From positions 1 through 8,259 of the forward strand of contig DCUS01000018.1 of the NCBI GenBank assembly GCA_002327885.1: a stretch of DNA of 8,259 nt, in the 5' to 3' direction. The notes under the pieces were generated by a model. The model was not told the DNA's origin and ran no database searches. It was given only the letters and a program-made list of their open reading frames with translations. The stretch is from Syntrophaceae bacterium UBA2208. GTDB taxonomy: Bacteria; Desulfobacterota; BSN033; UBA1163. The first letter of the stretch is position 1. Each line of letters starts with the position of its first letter. The translations under genes were made by a program, and so were the position numbers. Of this stretch, positions 1 through 5,636 are shown piece by piece.

Positions 1-256
1 ATCCTTATATCGGAGTTCCAGTTGAGGATAAAGGATGGACAAGAAAGTGAAAAAGAGAGGTGAGTTCTGAGGCACTTACAAAATTTCCCTTGCTCGCTTC
101 CTTCCTGCAGTCCACGAGGGGCCAGTTTGGCAAAACATACCTGATTTGAATTGTTAATCATCAGCGTTTTCCCCACTTCCCCATTGTCAATATGGAAATG
201 TGTATTCTGAAAGACTTGATTTAAAAATCCCTTGCTGATATAAAATTCCTGTTCAG
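1..256. other. Left-edge non-coding stretch, possible tail of an upstream gene
   Basis: No complete gene is visible here. Two plus-strand frames run in from the window edge: one closes with TGA at 48-50 (last residues read PYIGVPVEDKGWTRK) and one at 61-63. Either could be the end of a gene lying to the left, and I cannot choose between them. The rest, about 64-215, shows no ORF, no hairpin with a T-run and no repeat. A sigma-70-like element near 216-244 is listed separately. Confidence 0.3.
216..244 (+). promoter_or_regulatory. Possible sigma-70 promoter
   Basis: TTGATT (216-221) and TATAAA (239-244) are separated by exactly 17 bases and match the -35 and -10 consensus at 4/6 and 5/6 positions. 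The expected start of transcription, near 251, is only a few bases before the ATG at 257, so that ORF would be nearly leaderless. It may instead serve the VTT-domain gene at 515. The sequence is AT-rich, so a chance match is possible. Confidence 0.35.
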
Positions 257-487
257 ATGAAACCTGATGTCTTGCTAATCGTTAATCTGGTTCTTGTGAG
301 CGTCTTTCTTTTGTTATTTCGGAAGAAAGCCTTCCTGACCTATTTCCAGGGGATAAAGGTTTGCCTGACCTGGTTGGCAGTCGCCATCATTGCCCTCATG
401 GATGAACTCACCTCCATGTTTTATGCCATCGCTGGAGCTTTCCGTTTTATTGGTCTAAGCGGGATTGTCTTCAGGGGCTTTTATTAG
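257..487 (+). pseudogene. N-terminal fragment of an APC-type amino acid permease
   Basis: This 76-codon ORF has a hydrophobic segment at about residues 3-20 and a second at about 34-60. The stretch around 'AFLTYFQG..V.LTWLAVAII.LMDELTS.FY' followed by 'RFIGLSGIVF' resembles, from memory, the start of amino acid permease-like proteins of the APC superfamily in deltaproteobacteria, which run to several hundred residues with 10-14 membrane helices. Here the frame ends after two segments ('GIVFRGFY', then TAG), and the VTT gene begins 27 bases later. No continuation is visible in the other frames. There is no clear ribosome binding site before the ATG. I infer a truncated, non-functional remnant; a small genuine two-helix membrane protein is the alternative. 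Confidence 0.5.
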
Positions 488-514
488 AATATATATAATA
501 AATGCAGGTTCCAA

Positions 515-1261
515 TTGATCAGGTTTGACAAAAGAACAGTTATTGAGCTCGTGATTCTGGGTGCCGTCATCGTCGGTATCACGCTCCTTCTGTATGCACT
601 TGATCTATTTCACCTTTTTACGGACAAGAATCGGCTGCTCAGTCTTATTGAGGAGCATCGGACATATGCAGTATTCATTTTTATTGGACTTCAAGTGATC
701 CAGGTGTTGGTTGCGATTCTGCCCGGAGAGGTAACAGGTTTTGTCGGTGGAATCTTCTTTGGACCCTTATGGGGAATTATTTTTTCAACCATGGGGCTCA
801 CCCTCGGTTCGTGGATTGCGTTTAACCTTGCACACCTGATCGGCCGACCACTAATCGATATCATTGTTAGGCAGGAGACCATCAAACGTTTTGACTATGT
901 GATGAAACACAAAGGTCTGTTCCTGGCCTTTTTTTTGTTTCTAATACCTGGATTTCCAAAGGATATTCTGTGCTACCTGCTTGGGCTGGGCCATATGCGA
1001 CAGGTGGAATTTCTTATCGTCTCAATCACTGGTCGTCTGCTCGGAACAACCCTTCTTACGATTGGAGGCACCTTTTTTAGAAATGAGCGTTACGGCGCAT
1101 TCTTCACGATCATCGGGATTAGCATCGGAATGATCCTGATCGCCCTGGTCTATCGGGATAGGATCGAACGTTGGTTTCGGAATATCCATGTCGCCCAGCG
1201 ACTCAGATCCATGAAGGAGAAGAGGAAACTGAGGCACAGGAAAAGAGAAACGGGAAAATAA
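515..1261 (+). CDS. VTT-domain (TVP38/TMEM64, DedA-like) membrane protein
   Basis: This 248-residue integral inner-membrane protein belongs to the VTT (SNARE-associated/DedA-like) superfamily, whose members are linked to lipid scrambling or transport; the substrate here is unknown. Visible are an N-terminal membrane helix (about residues 9-31), the family's reentrant-loop block with P70-G71-E72 and G79..FFG83, a second conserved block 'PGFPKD' (145-150), R174 in 'ITGRLLG', and a last helix (about 195-214). The tail after residue 215 is very basic (RSMKEKRKLRHRKR) and presumably cytoplasmic. Length suits the TVP38 group. The start is TTG at 515 with a weak GCAGG at 504-508. The frame is closed by TAG at 485-487 and holds no ATG before this point; the ATG at 502 is in another frame and stops quickly. 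The gene looks intact, unlike its two neighbours. Confidence 0.85.
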   Translation: MIRFDKRTVIELVILGAVIVGITLLLYALDLFHLFTDKNRLLSLIEEHRTYAVFIFIGLQVIQVLVAILPGEVTGFVGGIFFGPLWGIIFSTMGLTLGSWIAFNLAHLIGRPLIDIIVRQETIKRFDYVMKHKGLFLAFFLFLIPGFPKDILCYLLGLGHMRQVEFLIVSITGRLLGTTLLTIGGTFFRNERYGAFFTIIGISIGMILIALVYRDRIERWFRNIHVAQRLRSMKEKRKLRHRKRETGK

Positions 1262-1361
1262 ATCCTTTAATGGGTATTGAACAACAGAAAACGTCAGTGC
1301 GCAAACACCTCTATTCAGTATCAGAGGTTTTGGAGACGGTGTTTATGGGCGAGTGGCTGCT

Positions 1362-1889
1362 TCATGACGAAGATGTTTTTGGTTCGGCGGTTTCAGGAAG
1401 AAATTCTTCTAACCTTACCTTCGAGATCCTTCGTCCTAACATTTCCACAATGCTTATTCGTTTCCAGTCCATGACGACCACATCTCCGATTTGGGGAATC
1501 TTCTGTAAGGCCGTTAAGAGGAGTCCTCCCAAGGTTTCATATTCAGGCGATTCAGGCAGCACAATGTGGTAGTCTTCCTTCAAATCCCTCAGGCTTATGG
1601 ATGCATCGATTATCATGGCTCCATCTGCGCTTTGGACTACGGGACTTTCCACATCGTGTTCATCTCTGATTTCCCCTACGATCTCTTCGATTAAATCCTC
1701 AATCGTCACCAGACCGGAGATCCCTCCGTATTCATCCACCACTAATGCCAAGTGTATTCTTTTCTTCTGCATCTCTTTCAGGAGAAGACTAATATTCATC
1801 GTTTCAGGGACAAAGAATGGAGGCTTGAGGATTTTTCGGATATCAACCTGTCCTGTTTTTGCAAGAATGGTCAAAAATACCAGATACAA
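1362..1889 (-). pseudogene. 5'-truncated CorC/HlyC (hemolysin-family, CNNM-type) gene
   Basis: The 175 codons encode the C-terminal half of a hemolysin-family protein (CorC/YtfL/TlyC type). Residues about 18-78 are the second CBS domain, with the hallmark 'VDEYGG.SGLVTIEDLIEEIVGEI.DE'. Residues about 88-165 are the CorC_HlyC transporter-associated domain ('DG.MIIDA.ISL.DL', 'YETLGGLLL', 'KIPQIGD', 'GRRISKVR'). Intact relatives are roughly 430 residues with a DUF21/CNNM membrane domain and a first CBS domain, both missing. Upstream in the same frame the sequence reads stop-R-I-P-G-V-L-Y. Relatives have SRIP-vy-(about 10 residues)-iGVLY-vKDL here, which suggests small internal deletions and a TCA-to-TGA change. 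The TTG start at 1889 has no properly placed ribosome binding site; an AAAGGAGG lies about 22 bases away. I judge it dead. Confidence 0.75.
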
Positions 1890-2139
1890 GACGCCTGGAA
1901 TTCTTCAGTTGCCTCCTTTCTTTTGACTTCTTAATTATATCCCCCCGATTCGAAATCAGAAACAATGTCTCTCACCAATTTCTCGGTTATACAGCCACTC
2001 CATTTCTTTTGCTAATACAAAAATCTTGACAGGGCCAATCTCTTACCCTCTTGCTGGGCTCTGACAATATTCCACCCTCCCGGGTTATTTTATGCCCTCC
2101 AAAAAATCGCCTTCAAGAAATCCTGTTTGAGGTTTTTCC
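1890..2139. other. Gap with decayed minus-strand coding traces
   Basis: No intact gene is visible. On the minus strand, short stretches look protein-like between stop codons, for example a run ending 'KLVRDIVSDFESGGYN' before TAA around 1940-2000, and 'IVRAQQEGKRLALSRFLY' around 2010-2075. I cannot assign them. They may be remnants of the gene that once preceded or formed the front of the CorC-like gene. A consensus AAAGGAGG (minus strand, 1912-1919) no longer serves a start codon at normal distance. Confidence 0.3.
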
Positions 2140-2168
2140 TTGACATCTTTCTATACTTTTTCTAATAT
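2140..2168 (+). promoter_or_regulatory. Sigma-70-like promoter of the PA2779-family gene
   Basis: A perfect -35 hexamer TTGACA (2140-2145) is followed after 17 bases by TAATAT (2163-2168), which matches the -10 consensus at 4/6 positions. Transcription would start near 2175, giving a leader of about 65 bases before the start codon at 2242. The terminator at 2681-2713 closes the unit, so this would be a single-gene transcript. Confidence 0.55.
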
Positions 2169-2226
2169 TTTGGAGAGAGCTTATTCAAATCAATGATTGA
2201 GTTTTTAAGTGGATAAATAAAAATAT

Positions 2227-2237
2227 AAGGAGGTGAT
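2227..2237 (+). promoter_or_regulatory. Near-perfect Shine-Dalgarno sequence
   Basis: AAGGAGGTGAT is an 11-base match to the 3' end of 16S rRNA, longer than usual. It decides the start of the PA2779-family gene as the ATG at 2242, since the upstream in-frame GTG and ATG overlap the site itself. Confidence 0.8.
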
Positions 2238-2241
2238 GTGG

Positions 2242-2616
2242 ATGAAATCATCATGGGCAAAGGTCGTTGCATGTTATCTGGTTATGGTGATGTTTGTGCT
2301 TGGCATTACGCCAAGAGTTTTTGCGGGATTTTCTCCCTCGGAGGCTGTTTCCATTTTAAATTTTGATCGGTCTTCTGACATTGATAAGATTCGAAAAGTC
2401 CTCGAGATGAAGATGGTCAGGGAGAGGCTCAAGAATTTTGGCTTTACACCTGATGAAATTGAAAAAAAGCTCATCCAGCTTGATGACCAGCAGATCCATC
2501 AACTCGCTCTCAATCTCGATGAATTAAAGGTGGGTGGCAATACATGGGTATGGGTGCTGGTCGTTTTACTGCTGGCTGCCATCGGAATGATAGTCTATTT
2601 AGTTGTCACGAGCTAA
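2242..2616 (+). CDS. PA2779-family membrane protein
   Basis: This 124-residue protein matches the PA2779 family (DUF6627 type) in layout and sequence. It has an N-terminal hydrophobic signal or helix (about residues 6-28, ending 'ITPRVFA'), a helical middle with 'FSPSEAV..L' and 'LKNFGFTPDEIEKKL..LDDQQIHQLA..LDELKVGG' (about 30-99), and a C-terminal membrane helix (about 102-122) with almost no tail. The topology predicts most of the chain outside the cytoplasm. The ATG at 2242 is chosen because AAGGAGGTGAT (2227-2237) ends five bases before it; the GTG at 2233 and ATG at 2236 lie inside that ribosome binding site. In many genomes the family sits next to a PA2778-type C39-like cysteine peptidase. 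Here a terminator follows at once and no peptidase is in the window. Molecular function is unknown. Confidence 0.85.
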   Translation: MKSSWAKVVACYLVMVMFVLGITPRVFAGFSPSEAVSILNFDRSSDIDKIRKVLEMKMVRERLKNFGFTPDEIEKKLIQLDDQQIHQLALNLDELKVGGNTWVWVLVVLLLAAIGMIVYLVVTS

Positions 2617-2680
2617 TTGAAAAAGAGAAATAGAACTGTCGAATCCTTTATTGACAACTTTTGTCTAACCGATTATTCAT

Positions 2681-2713
2681 AGGAGGCGTTTCTCTATGGA
2701 AGCGCCTCTTTTT
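2681..2713 (+). terminator. Rho-independent terminator after the PA2779-family gene
   Basis: GAGGCGTTTC (2683-2692) pairs with GAAGCGCCTC (2699-2708) over ten base pairs with one G-T wobble around a six-base loop, followed by TTTTTATTATTTTT. It ends the single-gene unit 66 bases after the stop codon. Confidence 0.9.
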
Positions 2714-3032
2714 ATTATTTTTGTTTGTTTCATCCTCGCTGTCATGAACTGGAACCTTATATCTTCAGTTTGGGCAAGCTGCAGGTATTGGCGAGCTGTA
2801 CATAGTTTAGAGTTCAAAATTCTTCATTTCCAGTATGTTTGCTTCCTCCTGGAATCGGTATCTGGCGGGTCCGAATGAAAGATGTAAATTTTAAACTTGT
2901 AGTATAAAAAAATAAACTGTTAGCTGGTCTTGGTACGATAGAGCATGGGTTGCCTCACACCGTTTTCAAGTCCTCTATCTCAAATTCGTAAATAGGTTAT
3001 TGCATGAGATTTTTTGTTTCCAAGAAGCCCTT
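2714..3032. other. Intergenic region, nothing recognised
   Basis: This stretch lies between two converging genes, the PA2779-family gene and msrA. It is AT-rich in part (2880-2925). A 60-codon ORF starting at 2696 begins inside the terminator loop and has no ribosome binding site of its own, so I do not call it. No clear terminator for the minus-strand msrA gene is visible here. Confidence 0.5.
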
Positions 3033-3866
3033 TTAGAGTTTGCACCCTGGTGTTAGACTCCGGCGTTTTGCAATGCTAAGCAGCCTTTTACTTGCACCCG
3101 GAGACAACCCGTAGCTGTCCAATTCTGCCTGGAGGACTTCGAGGGTGCCGTAACCATCGAGGTACCCGTTTAGCCGTGCTGCTGCAGTGGAATTCATAAA
3201 ATCATTGTCGTTAGGGTACATGGAATGAAATTCCTTCATGAGGTCCGGTTCACCCCGGAGATTGTATTTCTGATGATACGCCTCGGCCGGGTAAAATTCT
3301 GCAACCGCAACAATTTCAGTAAAAATCTTTCCCTTTCTTCTTATCGCTTCTCGGTCCCTCGTTTCTGTAGCCAGCCGCCTCTGCTCCTCATTGTGAAAGA
3401 ATATGACCGATAGGTACTGTCTCGACCAGGGCCGTTGAGCCGGATTGTGGCTATCCCAGAAGGTTTCCAACAGTTTTTCATAAGAGATCCTTTGGGGATC
3501 GTAGTCAATCTGAATCGTCTCCGTGTGATCACCAAGATTGTGATAGGTAGGGTTCTTTTTCGTCCCTCCTGCATACCCGACACGAGTGCGAATGACACCA
3601 GGGATACTCCCGAACCGGGAGTCGGGTCCCCAGAATCAACCCATCCCAAAAGTTGCCGTTTCGGTCTTAAGCGCCACGGAACGGTCTATGGGTGGCATCG
3701 CAACGTTTGGCATCGAATTCGTCATTGTCACTGTCATGATTTCCCTCTCTTTCGTTGCTTCCATATTATTACATGCATGGAGGGAGATCCCAAATCCTAT
3801 AACAATAGATATGGCTCCAGTTATTAAAACCCGCTTGCTAAATTTGAAGGGGTCTTGAACACCCAT
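3033..3866 (-). CDS. msrA: Selenocysteine-containing peptide methionine sulfoxide reductase MsrA, predicted lipoprotein
   Basis: MsrA reduces methionine-S-sulfoxide in proteins and free methionine. The 277-codon frame is open end to end except for one TGA (3636-3638, codon 77), exactly where the family motif GCFWG has its catalytic Cys; here it reads G-[TGA]-F-W-G. Downstream are 'GYAGG' (97-101), 'YHNLGDHTETI' with the conserved acid E116 (108-118), 'FWDSHNPAQ' (136-144) and the 'EFYPAEAYHQKY' block, all in the same frame. The N-terminus has a basic start, a hydrophobic stretch and a lipobox-like 'SLHAC' (C32), so it may be a membrane-anchored exported enzyme. Apart from C32 the only cysteine is C275 near the C-terminus, a possible resolving residue. 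The ATG at 3866 is chosen for AAGGAGG six bases before it. Sec-MsrA proteins are known from a few algae and clostridia. The alternative is a single nonsense mutation at that codon. Confidence 0.85.
3600..3638 (-). promoter_or_regulatory. Candidate bacterial SECIS element with recoded UGA
   Basis: Immediately after the TGA, ACTCCC (3622-3617) pairs perfectly with GGGAGT (3611-3606) around the loop GGTTC; a further G-C pair can shorten the loop to GTT. A lower helix GGG/CCC may form with a bulge. Nineteen bases separate the TGA from the loop, and the loop starts with GG. These agree with the general bacterial SECIS pattern bound by SelB: a short stem, a G at the start of the loop, and about 16-37 bases from UGA. 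Confidence 0.75.
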
Positions 3867-3871
3867 TCTAA

Positions 3872-3912
3872 GCCTCCTTTTTAATTTTATCATCTATCAC
3901 CAGAGCTTTCAA
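3872..3912 (-). promoter_or_regulatory. Candidate promoter and ribosome binding site of msrA
   Basis: On the minus strand TTGAAA (3912-3907) and TAAAAT (3889-3884) are 17 bases apart, each a 5/6 match to the sigma-70 hexamers. AAGGAGG (3879-3873) is the ribosome binding site for the ATG at 3866. The predicted transcription start would fall at or just before that site, giving a very short leader, which weakens the promoter call. Confidence 0.4.
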
Positions 3913-4285
3913 ACAGACCATTTGATGGCGACGGCATTCATGGCGGATACTCAGGGTGATTTGCCTGGATAACAGTTCAAAAAGGGTGTTGATTTCAATC
4001 CCAATCTAATAGGCCAAATTGCAGTTATCCACCTCATGCTCCCCAAAATATCCGGGAAAGAGAACCTTCTTGAGACGCTCGACGATTTCAATCACAGCCA
4101 CTTTTGGATGGCAATCCTACCAGGTTTAGGTGATGGAAGGTATCCAAATTCTGACAACTTTCCACCAGTTCGGAAACGATCTGGGGAAGTTCATTACGAA
4201 ACAAAAGAGGCTGCCTGCATACCTCCTCGCCTGGTTCTGAGGGGAAAGTTTTGTCGGCAGAGTATTCACCATTGAGTTTATCCAT
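3913..4285 (-). pseudogene. cysE: Remnant of serine O-acetyltransferase (cysE/epsC type)
   Basis: Serine acetyltransferase makes O-acetylserine for cysteine synthesis. The start is still well formed: ATG at 4285 behind AAGGAG. The frame reads to 'LPQIVSELVESC', typical of the N-terminal helical domain of these enzymes, and on to 'LPSK'. There an extra A in an A-run (TTTT at 4102-4105 on the plus strand) shifts it to a stop at 4088. In the next frame the homology resumes as 'VAVIEIVERLKKVLFPGYFGE', where 'LFPGYFG' is a hallmark of this group. It then meets an internal TAG (4006-4008), continues 'IGIEINTLFELLSRQI' and 'IRHECRR', and fades near 3913. The whole left-handed beta-helix catalytic domain is missing. 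One frameshift, one stop and a 3' truncation make it a clear pseudogene. Confidence 0.75.
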
Positions 4286-4640
4286 GGATAGGGCTCCTTT
4301 TTTTTGAATTCTTAGAACTATTCTTCCTTATCGAAAGCCAGTCTTTCAATTCCCAACCAGGTTCAGCAGGAATTCAATCTTCTTGACCAAGTTATACTCA
4401 CTTTAGTATCCAAGCCCATGAGGGAAATTGCAAGGCCTTCTATACTTTCCTTCTTAATGGTTGCTATTTCACCGGTAAGTCGTGTGGTGACAGGAAGGTA
4501 CTAAAAAGCCGGCTGAAGATTAACCCGCTTTAGACCAAGCCATGACGAAATCCTCCCCTCCCTGTGAATATCTTCCAGTTTTTTAAATCAACCCGCCAAA
4601 TCAAAGACTTCAATCCGAAACCTGTAAAATGTTATAAAAT
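4286..4640. other. Unassigned region, probably decayed coding sequence
   Basis: No open gene is present. On the minus strand one frame between about 4620 and 4370 gives protein-like stretches separated by a few stops, including 'KKLEDIHREGRISSWLGLKRVN' and, after TAG, 'TRLTGEIATIKKESIEGLAI'. A neighbouring frame then gives 'EYNLVKKIEFLLNLVG'. This looks like another degraded gene on the same strand as the cysE remnant, but I do not recognise the family. Confidence 0.35.
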
Positions 4641-4657
4641 TGTCGGAAATCTTTACA
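4641..4657 (+). repeat. 17-bp upstream element, copy 1
   Basis: TGTCGGAAATCTTTACA matches the copy at 4761 at 14 of 17 positions; only the central three bases differ (AAA versus TTT). A half-site in the opposite direction, CTGTAAA (4622-4628), mirrors its TTTACAG end. It lies about 270 bases upstream of the -24/-12 promoter, a usual range for an activator of sigma-54 promoters. Confidence 0.6.
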
Positions 4658-4760
4658 GTTTATTGCCAAGCAGGATAAACAAAGTAATAAGCCTTAAACA
4701 GTTGTTAGTTAAAGTTATTTTGAATTGTTGACAATGTTATGCGGATTTCCCCCTTAAATC

Positions 4761-4777
4761 TGTCGGTTTTCTTTACA
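4761..4777 (+). repeat. 17-bp upstream element, copy 2
   Basis: TGTCGGTTTTCTTTACA lies exactly 120 bases after copy 1 in the same orientation, sharing TGTCGG and TCTTTACA with a variable three-base centre. Its position is about 130 bases before the -24 element of the PEP-CTERM gene. I infer an activator binding site, possibly for a PrsR-like response regulator. Confidence 0.6.
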
Positions 4778-4907
4778 ATTTTAAGGAAAAAAGGCAATCC
4801 CAAAATACCATTATAAAATTTATTTCATAAAAAATATCATAACAATTCTATTTAAAATTAAATACTTAATTATAGTTGCCTTTCTGGACTTGTTTTAATC
4901 TTAATAA

Positions 4908-4923
4908 TGGTATTTTTTTTGCA
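4908..4923 (+). promoter_or_regulatory. Sigma-54 (RpoN) -24/-12 promoter of the PEP-CTERM gene
   Basis: TGGTATTTTTTTTGCA has the obligatory GG (4909-4910) and GC (4921-4922) with exactly ten bases between them and matches the consensus TGGCACG-N4-TTGCA at TGG, the following A, and TTGCA. Transcription would start near 4934, about 50 bases before the ATG at 4987. The region between this element and the 17-bp repeats is extremely AT-rich, which would favour DNA bending. Confidence 0.7.
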
Positions 4924-4986
4924 TATAAATTACCATAAGACAAAAAACCTAACGAATTAAAAAATTGTGAAAGGAGGTAAAAAGTA

Positions 4987-5535
4987 ATGAAAGGGCGTTT
5001 ATTAGCAGTATTGGTTCTATGTGGTTTGCTGGCATTTGCCAGCCCAGGGTGGTCTCTCACAATTGACAGCGGGGCAACTGATGTCGGTATTAAAGACACT
5101 GTTTATGCTTCAGATACCGTCGGTAACAGCTATGCAGAAGAATTGGCGTGGGTGCAATCATTACTCGGGACTGGTTATACATTTGCTGAGACGGATGTAT
5201 ACAATGTTGTCGCAGGCGACTGGGAAGCAGTTGACGGGTCTACGGACCTTTTTGCATTGGAACTTAACGACGAGCCCGTGTATTTTTTTATTAAGATTGG
5301 TACGGGGGGTCTATCACCAACACCTGACACCCACTTCCTATACACAAACCTAACGGAACTTGGTTATGCAGTAATTTCGCTTTCGGAAATTTCTCTCGCT
5401 TCAAATTTTGATATAGGGCGGGTCAGTCACGTTGGCGAAATTGGCGGTACTGCTGTCCCCGAACCAGCGACATTGCTGCTTTTGGGGTCTGGATTGTTAG
5501 GAATTGTGATATTGAGAAGGAAGTTTAAAAAGTAA
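4987..5535 (+). CDS. PEP-CTERM sorting domain protein
   Basis: This 182-residue exported protein has a signal peptide (about residues 1-23, 'KGRLLAVLVLCGLLAFASPGWS'), a secreted domain of about 130 residues, and a C-terminal sorting signal: VPEP at 157-160, a hydrophobic helix (161-175) and the basic tail RRKFKK. PEP-CTERM signals are cut by an exosortase (EpsH/XrtA type) in exopolysaccharide-producing Gram-negative bacteria. The middle domain has 'YFFIKIGTG' (99-107), 'THFLYTN' (115-121) and 'IGRVSHVGE' (143-151), a pattern I have seen in other PEP-CTERM proteins; its function is unknown. It contains no cysteine after the signal peptide. AAAGGAGGT ahead of the ATG at 4987 supports the start. 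Expression probably depends on RpoN, given the -24/-12 promoter and paired upstream sites. A terminator follows the stop, so it forms a single-gene unit. No exosortase gene is in the window. Confidence 0.9.
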   Translation: MKGRLLAVLVLCGLLAFASPGWSLTIDSGATDVGIKDTVYASDTVGNSYAEELAWVQSLLGTGYTFAETDVYNVVAGDWEAVDGSTDLFALELNDEPVYFFIKIGTGGLSPTPDTHFLYTNLTELGYAVISLSEISLASNFDIGRVSHVGEIGGTAVPEPATLLLLGSGLLGIVILRRKFKK

Positions 5536-5561
5536 ATCTCGTTCAAATCTTGTAAAAAGAG

Positions 5562-5596
5562 AAGAGCAGGGTTTGAATAACTCTGCTCTTTTTTTT
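5562..5596 (+). terminator. Rho-independent terminator after the PEP-CTERM gene
   Basis: GAGCAGGG (5564-5571) pairs with CTCTGCTC (5581-5588) with one wobble and can be extended by flanking A-T pairs. The loop is nine bases and the T-run (5589-5596) has eight T. Confidence 0.9.
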
Positions 5597-5636
5597 ACGG
5601 TTTATTTTCTATCAAACAGATAGAGAGAGGATAGGC

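Noticed and set aside
1303..1344. Inverted repeat AAACACC/GGTGTTT with nested ACCTCT/AGAGGT
   Set aside because: Stems are short or mismatched and no real T-run follows, so a terminator is not supported.
1171..1572. 133-codon plus-strand ORF overlapping the VTT gene and the CorC remnant
   Set aside because: It is the shadow of two recognised coding regions in other frames and has no family resemblance.
2696..2878. 60-codon plus-strand ORF
   Set aside because: Its start codon lies in the loop of the terminator at 2681-2713, it lacks a ribosome binding site of its own, and the protein resembles nothing.
3341..3649. 102-codon minus-strand ORF overlapping msrA
   Set aside because: It is an out-of-frame reading of the msrA sequence; the true frame carries all conserved MsrA motifs.
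3435..3858. Overlapping plus-strand ORFs opposite msrA
   Set aside because: They are antisense to the conserved MsrA frame and lack ribosome binding sites.
3033..3893. msrA as a frameshifted or split pseudogene
   Set aside because: The segments before and after the TGA are in the same frame with no indel, so only one codon is at issue and it is the catalytic one. A plain nonsense mutation cannot be excluded but is less likely given the hairpin.
4006..4008. Internal TAG in the cysE remnant as a recoded (pyrrolysine) codon
   Set aside because: The same gene also has a frameshift and lacks its catalytic domain, so decay is the simple explanation.
4036..4275. 79-codon plus-strand ORF
   Set aside because: It is antisense to the cysE remnant, whose conserved motifs are on the minus strand.
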